Assembly: GCA_015832175.1 (NCBI GenBank)
Contig: WJXW01000004.1
Span: 2,108,001 to 2,172,000 of the forward strand
DNA: 64,000 nt
DNA from: Paraphaeosphaeria minitans
Lineage: Eukaryota > Ascomycota > Dothideomycetes > Pleosporales > Didymosphaeriaceae
Reading direction: 5' to 3'
The position numbers were made by a program, and so were the translations under genes. Positions 1 to 11,171 of this stretch are shown here, piece by piece (the stretch's first letter is position 1; every line of letters begins with the position of its first letter). Below the pieces are notes generated by a model. It worked only from the letters and a program-made list of their open reading frames with translations. It ran no database searches and was not told the origin of the DNA.

Positions 1-1836
1 CGTCTTCATTGGGGACTGGCTTGTTGAAGGTGGATGAAAGACCGTGATGTTATTAAAGTAGCTAGTAAGGAGAGAGCCCGAATTTCGGCGAGAGATGTTG
101 CAACTCCATAATGAGTGGGAATAGGAAGCGATAAGGCCGGTACAATGAAAATTTGCGTAGCTGCACCGAACATACAAGCCACAGTCAATCCCTGGACTCT
201 GCCATCGAACCAGAACAAATTCCCGAGGTTCTTTTGAGTCCATTCGGAGCTGAAATGGAGAGAAGTCTGACGTTGCCGTCTGAAGTAATGTTCGAGTGCC
301 ATTGGGTGGAAGCTACCCCGCTTTCCGGCACTGGTGTGAGCTCGCAATGCTAGACACGAAGCGACTTGTACTCTACTCACAACTCGTACCTATACAAATT
401 GACACTTTTGATGACTTTTGTGCATTATTGAGCAACTCTATGTAAGCAGCAATCACTCGCACGACAGGTCAAGTTTGCTGTCGCACGAAGATCTACATAT
501 GAATGACTGCAATGTCGGCCACGACCTTACCAGGCAGGTCAGCTCACGAAAGAATCGATAGAAATTACACACCTTCATAGATGAAGATGTCACAATCAGA
601 TACTGTAATAGAGAGTTCGCCCGCAATCCTTCTTCCAGATGGGATAGGATGCCTTCGACATGATGCCACAACGGAGATTAGCCTTCGTATGCTCACTTCC
701 ATAAACCTTCTTCGTGAAGAGCCTTTGTACGACGCGCCTCACGTATTTAGCTTCAGCCACCTATGAGCAGACCTACATTAGTCTCATTCCCCACTTGGAG
801 TCGCAAGGCGGGAAACCTGGCTTACATTGAGGACATTATAAATTTGGAACTACAGGATTTCAACACGATGTGTACCGGTAACGGGTCGTGATGAACAATA
901 CGGGCAACAGCAAAGCTATTCTGGGCCCAGACGCTAAGGCAAGGCTGCATGCTCTGAGATGAAGCCTGCTCGTATTCGGGAATTTGACTCGCTGGCTTCA
1001 ACTAACCCTCAGAAGACAATACTAGAAGGCGGGATCGGTCCACGTCTCAGTAATATTGTCTGGGAAGATGATGGCAGCCAATCGCTTTGGATTGGACTTT
1101 ATGGACCGTCAACTACCGGCTTTGACAGTACTACTCTGCTGTGAGCTAATCTATAATAAATAGCTTTATGCATTTCTAACCTGACCTGACAGCCCTCTTG
1201 GTGTGTATTTCAAAGTGTTTATAGCCAGCATGCGATGGCAAGATTGGAAGATAGACGGCTGATATCACGGCGGCGTGTATTACGAGAGCACCGAAGAGTT
1301 CCGAGACACGCTCGACGCCGATGACAGAGTTCCTTTAACGCAAAACCCTTACTGGGTTACCTTGAAAACATATCGGAGCAGGGACGACGATTGCAGACCG
1401 CTCTGCAGGAGATGCGGCGCCAATTTTCTCTATGATGGGAATAAAAGGCCAAGCATAGTTTATGTTGCGGTTGGGCGCGGAGGAAGTGTTAGTTTGATGG
1501 CCAGGGAGAGTGAGCTTCGAAGAGTGCGCGCTTAACAGAGGATTTATCAAAGAATTATATGATGGACTTGAAAAGTGGAAGAAAGGGTGAAATGACAAGT
1601 ATTTATCGCACTAAGTTCGGTGTTGGATGTTTGAAGGTAGTAGATGATAGATGCTGAGACCTTGAAACAAGTGTAACCATTCGCTAAAGCGCGGCAGGAA
1701 AAGATGTTCGATCATTGACGCCGACTGCCGAGTGACTTTTGCTTTTTCGTTCATCATGCGTTGCGGGTTGCCGGATCCTGCATTCGGTTTCTTCAAGGCA
1801 ACAAGCCAAACCAATCGGGTCGGTATATACGGTAAT
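1..1836. other. Gene-poor left edge, no supported gene
   Basis: No complete gene is recognisable. A minus-strand open stretch, 6-302 if started at its internal methionine, contains a hydrophobic segment, but it has no family resemblance and may be part of a gene cut by the window edge. Short plus-strand frames at 959-1144 and 1275-1535 have protein-like composition but no supportable splice partners. They could be eroded coding remnants next to the retrotransposon. Confidence 0.4.
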
Positions 1837-2148
1837 TGTCCGTACAGTTTATCGTACAAATAGCACTGAGTGAAATAGGGGCCTGCCTACCTATAGGGAC
1901 CCGCACAAGGACCCACTACTTAGGTCAGCGCTAAGAGGTAGAGACTTTATAAGGCCTTGCCTACCTATAAGGACCTGCACAAGGACCCTCTACTTAGGTT
2001 AGCGCTAAAAGGTAGAGACTTTATAAAGCCCTTAGTGCCCCTTTATACGATAGACTAGACGTAATTAATTAAACCTACTTCTTACCCTTTGCATAATAGT
2101 ATACTATTAACCCTTAAATGCTTAATTATAGATTAAGCCAAACTAACA
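1837..2148. repeat. 5' long terminal repeat (312 bp)
   Basis: It begins TGTCCGTACAG and ends AACTAACA, and is preceded by target duplication GTAAT (1832-1836). Its outer half keeps G and C at about 13 positions where the 3' LTR has A or T. Its inner half is the more mutated copy. It has the same length as the 3' LTR with no indels by eye. Confidence 0.92.
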
Positions 2149-2241
2149 CTAATTAGTAGTTAATTCTAATTAATTGCAAACTAGTAAGATCTAAAGACAG
2201 AGCGCCCTATAAGCTAGATGCGTAGGCTCTGTATTATTACT

Positions 2242-2471
2242 TTTACTAGAGATTGAATTTCAGATTATACGATAAGCAGAAATAAAGCGCGCATATCTGT
2301 AAAAAGTCGTACGATCTAGTCTAAGCTATTCTATAGAAAAGAAAAGAAATAGTACCTTTACTAGAGATTAAATTTTAGATTGTATAATAAGTAGAAATAA
2401 AGCGTATACATCTATAAAGAGTTGTACAATCTAGTCTAAGCTATTCTATAGAAAAGAAAAGAGATAGTAAG
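2242..2471. repeat. 115-bp tandem duplication inside the retrotransposon
   Basis: Two head-to-tail copies, 2242-2356 and 2357-2471, share the start TTTACTAGAGATT and the end TCTATAGAAAAGAAAAG. They differ mainly by C/T and G/A changes. The duplication therefore predates, or was exposed to, the same RIP process as the rest of the element. It lies about 100 bp inside the 5' LTR, in what would be the leader region. Confidence 0.8.
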
Positions 2472-4014
2472 CACATTTATAACCCTAAAAAACACGTCGC
2501 ATAATTAAACTAGTAATAACTAAAAGCAGACACGTCGCACGACTAAGAAAGATAATAATAACATAGCCTTAAGACTAGGAGACTTCCTAAAGAAACTATA
2601 ACCTAAGGACGTTACGTAATAATTAATACTGCCTCCTTAGTAAGAAGACAAAGTAACATAGCTTTAATAAGTAGAGGAAGTAATAAATATCAAGGCTATT
2701 ACCTTAAGAGGAGAGATCGCACAAAAGTACTAGGTAGATAGAGTAGATCTACACAGCTACCTACCCCCTTCTCTAAAATAGCTAAACACTTATATAGTGT
2801 ACATAATTGCGTAATATCGCGTAAGCAGCTTTAAAGGTAAAGAGGTAATTTCTTCTTTTGCTAAAGATTTTAATAACTAGAAAGAGAGAACTTTTAATAA
2901 AATTAGTTATATAGTAAGAAGAGAGCTTATTACTTTTTTTATAAAAGAAGGCTTTGTCGCTACTAATTCTACAATAAAGGACACTTATATAAAAAAACTC
3001 TTTAAACTATTATAGCTTAACTATAAGCTATAGACTCTTTGTATAATAACTTTATAACTATAACCTAAACTGCTTTGCATAATCTTAACAATATAACTTA
3101 CACTATCTGTAGGCAATATATATATATATAGAGCACAGCTAGGGCCTATCCCTATACGTGTGAGGACAGAGACACTATATATAGAGCCACACTAGTGGTA
3201 GTAGCCTAAAACCTAGACTGCTTTTACCTAATAAACTATATTATATAAAGAGGCTAGACACTCCTAGTCTCTTTAATAACTAGGAGATTATACTTATATC
3301 TAGCTAGATAAGATTATTCTCTTTTAAAAGGCTTAGAGTAAAGAGAATAACTATACTAGTAGGCTATATAACATCTTAGCAGACAAGGCAAAAGTCTTTA
3401 GAAAACTATACTATAGGCTAGGCATACTATAGGACTAGTATATAAATATCTTCCTAGGAATCCTTTCTAATCGTGCGAGTACCTACTACCTATACAATAT
3501 TAGACTAGGACTTCTATAGGATAAATTATACAATAGACTAAATAGGCACTTTAACACTAGTGTTAATTACAATTAGTACTAGATAGACTAGACCACTCTT
3601 ACCTTTAAACACTATAAAAGGAATAATCTAGCTGCTATATCGCATAAGGCCCTAGAAGTAATAATTAATAAGCTTACCTTAGCCTAAAGGGCTTTTAGAT
3701 AAGGCTTTAGTAGTAAACTATAACTATACACTACTATTATATAAGTATACTGCGGCTATCCTAACCTTAAACAAGCTATGTTTAACCCTAAAAACATAGT
3801 AGAAGGCTTACTTAGCGACTTTTGTGCGTTACTCTAAGTTACTAAAGATAGGAAGAAGTTATAGTTCCTCTAAGATAGTAAAGAGGTGTACTACACTAAT
3901 TAATAATATAATAATCCTAATCGCACAAGAGGATCTAGCCCCTCTAGAGGCAGATTAACCTCTAGACTAAAAGGAAAAAGTAACTTTAGAAGTTTAAGCT
4001 CTTATATAAAGTAG

Positions 4015-4070
4015 AAATACTTTATATACTATAAAGAAGGATGCTAGTCTACTAACTATCTACTAAAGGA
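4015..4070 (+). pseudogene. Relic of a copia-type gag zinc knuckle
   Basis: In the frame starting at 4015 the codons read K-Y-F-I-Y-Y-K-E-G-C-stop-S-T-N-Y. Reading the Y, I and stop codons as RIP products of Cys, Val, His and Trp codons (only G-to-A or C-to-T changes) gives the Cys-x2-Cys...Gly-Cys spacing seen in gag proteins of fungal copia-like elements. The reading frame is broken on both sides. The assignment rests on this one motif and on remembered family features. Confidence 0.4.
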
Positions 4071-4641
4071 TACCTAGCGAGCTAGAAGGTAATATATATT
4101 ATTATACGCTAACTTCTACAAATATAAACCCTTTACTATAGATATATAAGTATATATCCTTAACTTTAAAGAAGAGCTAGAGGAAGAAGACTATTGCACA
4201 AAAAAGGAGGAAGATAAATAAGACTAATAAAGTAATAAAAAAGAAGTATAGAAGGCTACCTTATACCTTACTTCTACTATATACCTTTATCGCATAACTA
4301 GGAGCGATCTTTCTATACCTGCTTACTAAGACCTAGCGCTAAGTATCGTATTACTTAACACCCCACCTTCTATTTACGTATAAAATATATGCCTAGAAAG
4401 AGCCTTATTACGTAATACGACTCTACTACTATGTAAAAGGGTAGAGTAAGAACTAAGTAGGTTAGCTGTTACTACCTATTTACATAAGAGTAGGTGCAAA
4501 TAGGACCTCTACCACACAGTGACACTGCACCTACCTTACAACCTGTTCTAATAGGGGAAGGCTAACTGTATAGATAGAGAAGGATAGGAAAGGGAAAGTG
4601 TATAATAGACATAAGCTATTGCATAAAAGAAAAGTTACTAG

Positions 4642-4953
4642 TATCTATATAGTTTATTATACAAATAGCACTAAGTAAAATAGGGGCCTGCCTACTTATA
4701 GGGACCCGCACAAGGACCCACTACTTAGGTTAGCGCTAAAAGGTAGAGACTTTATAAGGCCTTACCTACCTATAAGGACCTGCATAAGGACCCCCTACTT
4801 AGGTTAGCGCTAAGAGGCAGAGACTTTATAAAGCCCTTAGTGCCCCTTTGTACGATAGACTAGACGTAATTAATTGAACCTACTTCTCACCCTTTGCACG
4901 ATAGTATACTATCAACCCTCAAATGCTTGATTGCAGATTGAGCCAAACCAACA
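4642..4953. repeat. 3' long terminal repeat (312 bp)
   Basis: It begins TATCTATATAG, the mutated form of the 5' LTR start, and ends AACCAACA, followed by target duplication GTAAT (4954-4958). Its first half is heavily mutated. Its last 140-150 bp keep about 15 G or C bases that have become A or T in the 5' LTR. Confidence 0.92.
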
Positions 4954-4958
4954 GTAAT

Positions 4959-6291
4959 ACAGTACATGGCGGTTACGACGGAAAGGGTTCGGGAACGGCC
5001 CGCAAAAGCCTAAATACTACCACTTCGTTGCATTTGAGCCAAATCTATTCGCAATGTCTTCCTTGTTCATGTTAATGCATACTTTTCAGTTCGCAGCATT
5101 CTCAGTCCTTTCGCGCGACCTTTCACAGCCGTAACATTTCAACAATATTCGTCGTCAAGCCGCTACCTCAGAACATGCGCAAATGGACCAGGCAATGCAC
5201 AAGGCTGGACCTAAAACCCAGACGGCCGTGGTTCGATGGACATCTTCCTTGATTGTCTTGTAGCTTTCGGCATCTGCATTCGGTCCGCGATTTGCATCAG
5301 CATTCCCGCTCCCGGGACGCCACACTGGACAAACGTTTGACGGAAGCTGGCTGACGACGATTTACCTCCTTAGCCCGGAGTTCATCTTAGTTATGGCGAT
5401 GGGAAATGGCACGCAGCTCGGCGAACTCTCCGGGTATTCAATCCCAATGGATGGACGCCATGGTCTCTGCGGCACGCGTTCTGCGCAGAGATAAGCTTCT
5501 GGTGGATCGATACGAGTGACGGCGTGAACTTCCCGATAGACGGCAAGGGCCTTGTGTACTTCTTAAAGACAAGCCAAATTGATGGGCCTTCAAGTTCTTT
5601 CTGATCAGGCTGGCCGTTCGAGTGCGCAAAAAACTCACCTGAGGATGACCCGACCTTGGATGTGCTACTGCATATAACCCTATCTGGAATTCCTCTGGTG
5701 GCATTGTGCGTCTTGCGCAGGGTCTTGCTTTTTGTGTAAGATTGTCTGGAGTTCCGATCGCAGCCCAAAGATGCCTATAAGAGTACGAGTGTATGTAATT
5801 CCTGCCGAACATTGGATGAGAGGTTATACTAGGGTAACTCAGACTACAATACGCGTCTCGTTATACAATAGGATAGTTCGTCCAGAGATAAGATATGACT
5901 TGCAGACAATCACTAAGACATTAGCCGTCAAGTCCACAATTATAGTAGACGGAGATACTCGTAGGACATGCATTGTGTATCTACTTCCCGGATTGTAAGG
6001 AGAAGCATTCTTGTATCACAATACTACGCTCACTCAGCTTTGTAGCTCTTTTCCATCGTGGAAGCGATACCTTTGTCTAATTATTTTCATCAAGACTTCA
6101 TGTTGCACCCAGCTCTTCTAGATTCTTTCCCGATCATCTCCTATAAAATCCTTCCCCTGAGCATATCATGCGCAGTATCTACAGATACAACACCAAAACC
6201 ACCGCAAGCACCGACTGTCATACTGCGTTGCTCCTCCCAGCGCAACGCAGTGTACCTCAACTCCCAGAGCCCCCCTTTCAACTCAACCACA
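4959..6291. other. Intergenic DNA between retrotransposon and kinase gene
   Basis: Base composition returns to normal immediately after the 3' LTR target duplication. Open stretches at 5391-5812 (minus) and 5732-5998 (plus) have no family resemblance and overlap each other in different frames. I see no gene. The last 150 bp contain the kinase promoter with its TATA-like box. Confidence 0.5.
6142..6148 (+). promoter_or_regulatory. TATA-like box of the kinase gene
   Basis: TATAAAA lies 144 bp before the chosen ATG at 6292 and is followed by a pyrimidine-rich stretch. It falls inside an in-frame upstream extension of the reading frame (ATG 6058), which is one reason for preferring the downstream start. 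Confidence 0.45.
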
Positions 6292-7221
6292 ATGCCCCAC
6301 TCCCGCTCCTCTTTCAGCGTGATCCGCCATCTCACCGCCGAACAAGACGGCGGCTTCAACCAAGGTATCCTCCTCGTCAAACACCGCCGCACTGCCGCTC
6401 TCTACATCGAAAAGCGCATATCCCCCCGCGCCATCCGCACCGGCCACGCCGCCCGCGAAGCCTGCGCCCTGCGCACCTGTCACCACCCGCACATCATATC
6501 TCTAGTCTTCGCAGACCTCAACGCTGCTGGCTACGGCTTCGGAAGCATATACATGTCATACTGCGAGCTGGGGTCGCTCGACGGCTTGCTCTCGCGGCTA
6601 GCACGGCGCTCGACCTTCCCGCCCGAAGGCTTCCTCTGGAAGATGCTCTTCGACATGGCAACCGCACTGTGCTATCTCCAAACCGGCCTGAAGTCGTCGT
6701 CGCTGGCGCAGCGCGGACAACCCGTGTCTGGTTGCGCGACCGCCTGGGATAAGATTCTCCATCGGGACATCAAGCCGGCCAATATCTTCCTGACGTTCGG
6801 GAACAGCAGTGCGACGAGTGGGTATCCGGCGCTGGTCCTCGGGGACTTCGGTGCCAGCCTCATGGGCCGCGATAAAGAAAGCGAGCTAATGACTGCGTTC
6901 ACCAAGCCTTTCGCTCCGCCTGAGGAACCGCGCTATAGCGACACCAGCGATGTGTACTCCCTCGCGCTGAGCGTGTACTGTGTTGCGGCGCTGCGGGGGA
7001 CGCCAAGTCGACGGGAGAGCGTGAGAGCGGATCCGGCGCCTGGGTATTCGCGGGAGCTGCGGGGGGTCTTGGGGCGCATGCTGAGGACGATGCCGGGGGA
7101 TAGGGTGGAAGTGGGTTATTTGCCGTATCTGGTGTGGAGGGAGATGACCGTGGTGAAGCGCAAGCGGGCGGCGAGGGGGCTACAGGGTGAGAGTCTGCCA
7201 AGTTGGGCGTTAGGGGAGTAG
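6292..7221 (+). CDS. Serine/threonine protein kinase, single exon
   Basis: A 309-residue protein built almost entirely of a kinase domain. The ATP-anchoring lysine is K41 in an ALYIEKRI segment. The catalytic loop HRDIKPANIFL starts at residue 157, the metal-binding DFG at 185, and an APPE motif occupies the APE position. The catalytic residues are present, so it should be active. The glycine-rich loop is degenerate. The HRDIKPAN loop recalls NEK-like kinases, but I cannot assign a subfamily or substrate. ATG 6292 is preferred over in-frame ATG 6058 because the extra 78 codons look like leader DNA with a TATA box, and because the context CACAATGC is good. It is convergent with the condensin gene, whose stop lies 286 bp away. 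Confidence 0.85.
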   Translation: MPHSRSSFSVIRHLTAEQDGGFNQGILLVKHRRTAALYIEKRISPRAIRTGHAAREACALRTCHHPHIISLVFADLNAAGYGFGSIYMSYCELGSLDGLLSRLARRSTFPPEGFLWKMLFDMATALCYLQTGLKSSSLAQRGQPVSGCATAWDKILHRDIKPANIFLTFGNSSATSGYPALVLGDFGASLMGRDKESELMTAFTKPFAPPEEPRYSDTSDVYSLALSVYCVAALRGTPSRRESVRADPAPGYSRELRGVLGRMLRTMPGDRVEVGYLPYLVWREMTVVKRKRAARGLQGESLPSWALGE

Positions 7222-7507
7222 GATTTCGAGAAGCAGTGGTATTGGTCATAGAGGTCGAGCACGGCGGTGATATCTCTACGTCCCCATACGCTTAACGATT
7301 TACGATGATCGATTCATCGGCCTTCGAGCTGAGAACATGCAAACATATCCAGTTTATGTACCCAATCTTGCCCAACCTTCATAGTTACATTCATAAGCTC
7401 ATAACCCCTGGCCAGCCTATTAGGCTCCACCCCACCCAGAAGTGACCGACCAAACGCCAAAGACCTTCCCCCAAGTCATACAAGAATCAACGAGGACGAG
7501 GAAGAAC

Positions 7508-10500
7508 CTAGCGCCTCGATGTTCTCGCAGGCGCCACAATAGTATCATCGTCCTCATCTTCATCAACCTCACTCGCCAAGAGACTGTTCACTATATCGTC
7601 CTCAGTGATTGGCCTATCATTCTTCGGCTCGTCTTCCATCGTGATGTCATCATCATCCTCGAGATCCAAGGGCATCCGGGTAGACTCTCCCTGCACGCCA
7701 CCCATTGTGATATCGTCCTCCTCCTCTTCCTCGTCTTCTTCTTCTACTTCTTCTCCTTCTGCTGTCTCTTCTGCAGACGCAGTTTCTGGGATCTCTGTGG
7801 CTTCTGGGATGGCGGTCTCAGCATCACTCTCCGCAACCTGCGTGGCTGTCTCAACCTCGCCTACTCTCCTGGTGAGACTGGTTTCAAGCTTGGTAAGGAA
7901 GTTGCGCTGCGTTGCGTCTACGCCTAGACTACTCTCCACTGCCTCGTTGACAAGACGCAGGAGCGTGCTGAGTTGCTCTTCATCAGGAGCTGGACCAGTG
8001 GGCGCAATATAAGTCTTTGTAAGCAGAGTGAGTAAAGGCTTCCGCTCGTCTCTGCTACAGTTTCGGGTGAGTGCATGCTCCAGGATCTCGCTAGCGAGGC
8101 AGACATGCGGCTCTTCCGCCTCTAGTGTTGTGGAAGATTTGCCGTCAAAGTCTACTCGCATCTGATTGACGACCTGGCGGCCATCTGTCCAATCTGCAAT
8201 ATGCGCAGTAATGATTGGCCAACCAACCATTTCCTCATCCTCATTATCCAGATCTTCCTGCTTCTGCCATAGCTTGCCCATGAGCTGCACCGATATTTGA
8301 GCCATCAGCAAGGCGTTGGTGATCTTCGAGTGGCAGAAAGTGGGGAGGAAATAGCTCAACGTTTGCCGAATTCCTGGCTGCTGGGCCGTGTCCGGGTCGA
8401 AGTAGGCTATGGCCAATTCTCTTAAAATCAGCGCTGTCTCTTCCCGAGGGAGTAGGTCAAAAAGAAGAAGCTTTGAAGCAGCTATGCACGCTAGAAGACT
8501 GATCTCGTTGTTGTCCGATCTGATGCCTTTGAGGAGGACACTCTTTGTGAGCTTTTTGACGTATTCGTTGGGTACCGGTTCTGCTCCGTCTTCTGCTGGT
8601 TCGTCCTTGAGAAGGGTTCTGTGTTGCTGCACAATATCGGCCAACGCTTGGATGACAATCACCTTGAGTGCATCGTGGCCCTTGGTAAAACAATGTATGA
8701 AAAGCTCGATGTTGTTCCTTGCAAGATCCTGGACAGAAAAGGTAAGCATGTGTTGAACTTCAGGAATAAGCAAACGTACCTCGCTGAGAATTGCACCCAA
8801 CGCAAGACATGTGATACCGCGCTCTCTAATCATGGCGTCTTGTTCACGAACGGCCGGCACAACGAGAGTGTTCAGGACGTTTGTCATATAAGTGTTTGAG
8901 AAATCAGTCGTGACGACGGTTTGCAACATGTTTTGAGCGATATCCAGACACTTTAAGTATACGTTGACCTTAAGCTCATGTTGTCTTGCCTCTTCTTCAG
9001 GATCCAGTTGTTTCGCGGCCTTGACCTTCTTCGGTCCGCTTTTATCATTGTCGCTCTCAACGTCGGACTGAGCCGAATGGAAACTCTCTTCATCGTCGTC
9101 ACCTGTAACGGTGACGTCATCAGACATCAGCGTATCCTTGACTTCGGCGATGGCCTCGACAATGAGCTGACAGAACTCGGACTCCGTATCGCAACAGACC
9201 CGTAGAACTTGAATGGCTAGCTTGGTACATCCTTCTGGAAGCTCAGCTCGAGACAGAACATCGCGTACCATGTTCATCATCTGATTTCGTCCAACAACAT
9301 CGCTATAGTCGAGGCTAAGAGCAATATTGAGAAGTTGCTCAACTGTAAATTCCTTGTCATTCATGTCGTCATGGAGCTTCAGCATCTCGGAGTCATCTTC
9401 CGGTAGGCCGGAGCCATAGTATTGGCTGATGGAGTCGAGAAGTTCGTTGAGATGTTTTTTAACAACGTAGTCAAATTGCGCCGTCGTAGGGAACTTGTCT
9501 TCTAGGTCCTGTTTGAGGGCAACATTGGTTTTCCCGTCGAGATTATTGCAGTAGTCCATCAAGCTGCGTGCCATGAATGCATTGTACGGATCCAGCTTGT
9601 CTTTCCAGAAGTCGTGATCGAACGTAATGAAGTCGCGGTAGTCTGTGCGAATCTCCCAAAAATGCTGCATGGCATCGTGCGCAATGCCGTCTTCATCTGC
9701 GTAGTCGACGACGTTAATACGCTCTAGAAGTTCCCTGACGGCCTCAAGACTGGGCGGGGCGGGCCGGGTTTGCTCTTCCTTTGGACGAAAATCGTACGTA
9801 GCGGCGCAGTCCTCGAGCCACTTTTCGCAGAAAACACGAGCGGCAGCGTTTCGCACGATGTCGTCTCGGTCACGTAAGCCCCATCGAAGGAGCTTTTCCC
9901 GCTCAACAAGCCTCATGTACCGGAAATCACCAAGACTTGGAAGGACCGTGCGGTAGAGTATTCTCCTGACCGTCGGATCCACATCTCTAGCACGTTCGAA
10001 TATGTAGCGTATCGCATCTTTGCTTCGTTCTATGTTGTGGAGGATAGCACGTCGGACCTCGGCGCTTGTATCGTTTTGCATCATATCGAGGAGCCTTTCC
10101 AAAATGTTGCTGGCAATATCTTCATCGTCTTCATCATCTTCTTCTTCGTCGTTGTTCATGAGATGAGTGAGACCCAGCACTGCCTGCACGCGGACCGACG
10201 ATTCCTTGTGCCGAGACAGTTTCTTGAGACAGACTCGCAACAACGCGAAGAGATCATCGTCTAGGGTAGTCAACTGGCCGACGATGTGTGCTAAAGCTTG
10301 CGTGGCTCGAAAGTGAACGGTTTTGTTTGACACAGGGTTGCCTTCTAGGGGAAAGAGAATGCCGAGTAGCGTCCGGATTATCAGCTCGACGAGACGGCTG
10401 GTAGGTGTCTCAGGCAGTTGCAATTCCGTTGCGTCTTCAACATCTCCCTGGTATATTTGGCGGTCTAGAGAGTGTCAGCAAACGGCCGATTAGTGCCAAC

Positions 10501-10926
10501 CACAGAGAACTTACCCTTCTCGAAAGCATTCTTGACGAACAGACCCAAGAACCTGATGACGCGGTCTGCTTCTTGGACGCCCTTTCTCACGTTCAAGACT
10601 CTCAGAAAGCACCGCACGACTGCGGTGTTGAAGTCTTGCTCGTCGAACTGATCCTCCTCCTGTGCCTTCTTCTTGTCCTTGCTTTCGTCCTGTTCGTAGC
10701 AACATCGCTCCTGCACCTTGCGCAACATGGTCTGCAGCTTACGCTGCGTTGCGGTCGTGTTTTGGGCATCGTCAAATATGTGGTTGATGTCGGTGCGTAT
10801 CGAACTGTCAGGTCCCTCATCTGGTATCTCGATGTTGACTGCGGAGCTGCGTCCTCTGGTATATTTGCGCGTCGTCGTCGAAGAGCGGGCTGAGCGCGTC
10901 GAGCGGGCCGCTGTTCGTCCCGGCAT
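7508..10926 (-). CDS. cnd3: Condensin complex subunit 3 (Cnd3/Ycg1/CAP-G)
   Basis: HEAT-repeat subunit of condensin, which compacts mitotic chromosomes together with the Smc2/Smc4 ATPases. Exon 1 is 10926-10515, a 50-nt intron covers 10514-10465, and exon 2 runs 10464-7508. The join is in phase. The N-terminal part has HEAT-like helices, with acidic Glu/Asp runs in loops. The middle matches the Cnd3 C-terminal domain in a KGHDALK-containing stretch. The C-terminus is a long acidic tail. A stretch at about 8780-8730 reads through in frame but has donor GTACGT and acceptor CAG and interrupts the conserved region, so a retained 51-nt in-frame intron is likely. Start ATG 10926 (MPGRTAARS) is preferred over in-frame ATG 10983. 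It shares a 245-bp divergent promoter with the cysteine synthase gene. Confidence 0.9.
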
Positions 10927-11171
10927 CGTGTGTTCGAGCGTGTCCTGGTCGCGGTGGTGGCGGGATAGTGTAGTAAACATCAATGTTTACGGCTGCACTG
11001 CAAGCGGACAAGCGCGTTGCGGAGGCGCATGCACGTGCATACGAGCCTACGCACGAGTCATGCAATTGCGCTATCGGCGAGGCGACTTGATTCGTCACTG
11101 GACATAAAGCTCTCGCTGCACAACGCCTCTTGCTCTTGCCCAACGCATTACAGGCTTACCGTTCGTGCAAC
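10927..11171. promoter_or_regulatory. Divergent promoter, condensin and cysteine synthase
   Basis: A 245-bp region separates the two start codons, which face away from each other. Both genes must share most of it. I see no strong TATA box. Confidence 0.5.

Larger units (their letters stand above)
1837..4953. mobile_element. RIP-degraded LTR retrotransposon, probably non-autonomous
   Basis: Two 312-bp direct terminal repeats (1837-2148 and 4642-4953) flank a 2.5-kb AT-rich interior. Each LTR starts with TG (TA after mutation in the 3' copy) and ends in CA. A perfect 5-bp target duplication GTAAT sits at 1832-1836 and 4954-4958, so the ends are exact and the insertion is structurally complete. 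The interior is full of stops in every frame, with strong TpA enrichment. The differences between the LTRs are all transitions, which is the RIP signature. The interior is too short for gag plus pol. A gag zinc-knuckle remnant near 4015-4065 suggests Ty1/copia ancestry, and I saw no reverse transcriptase or integrase remnant. Orientation is inferred from that remnant reading on the plus strand. Confidence 0.9.

Noticed and set aside
6058..6291. Upstream in-frame extension of the kinase from ATG 6058
   Set aside because: The segment contains a TATA-like box and leader-like sequence, and the kinase domain starts right after ATG 6292.
7605..8012. Serine-rich plus-strand frame over the condensin gene
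   Set aside because: It is the antisense shadow of the acidic tail of Cnd3; Glu/Asp runs read as Ser on the other strand.
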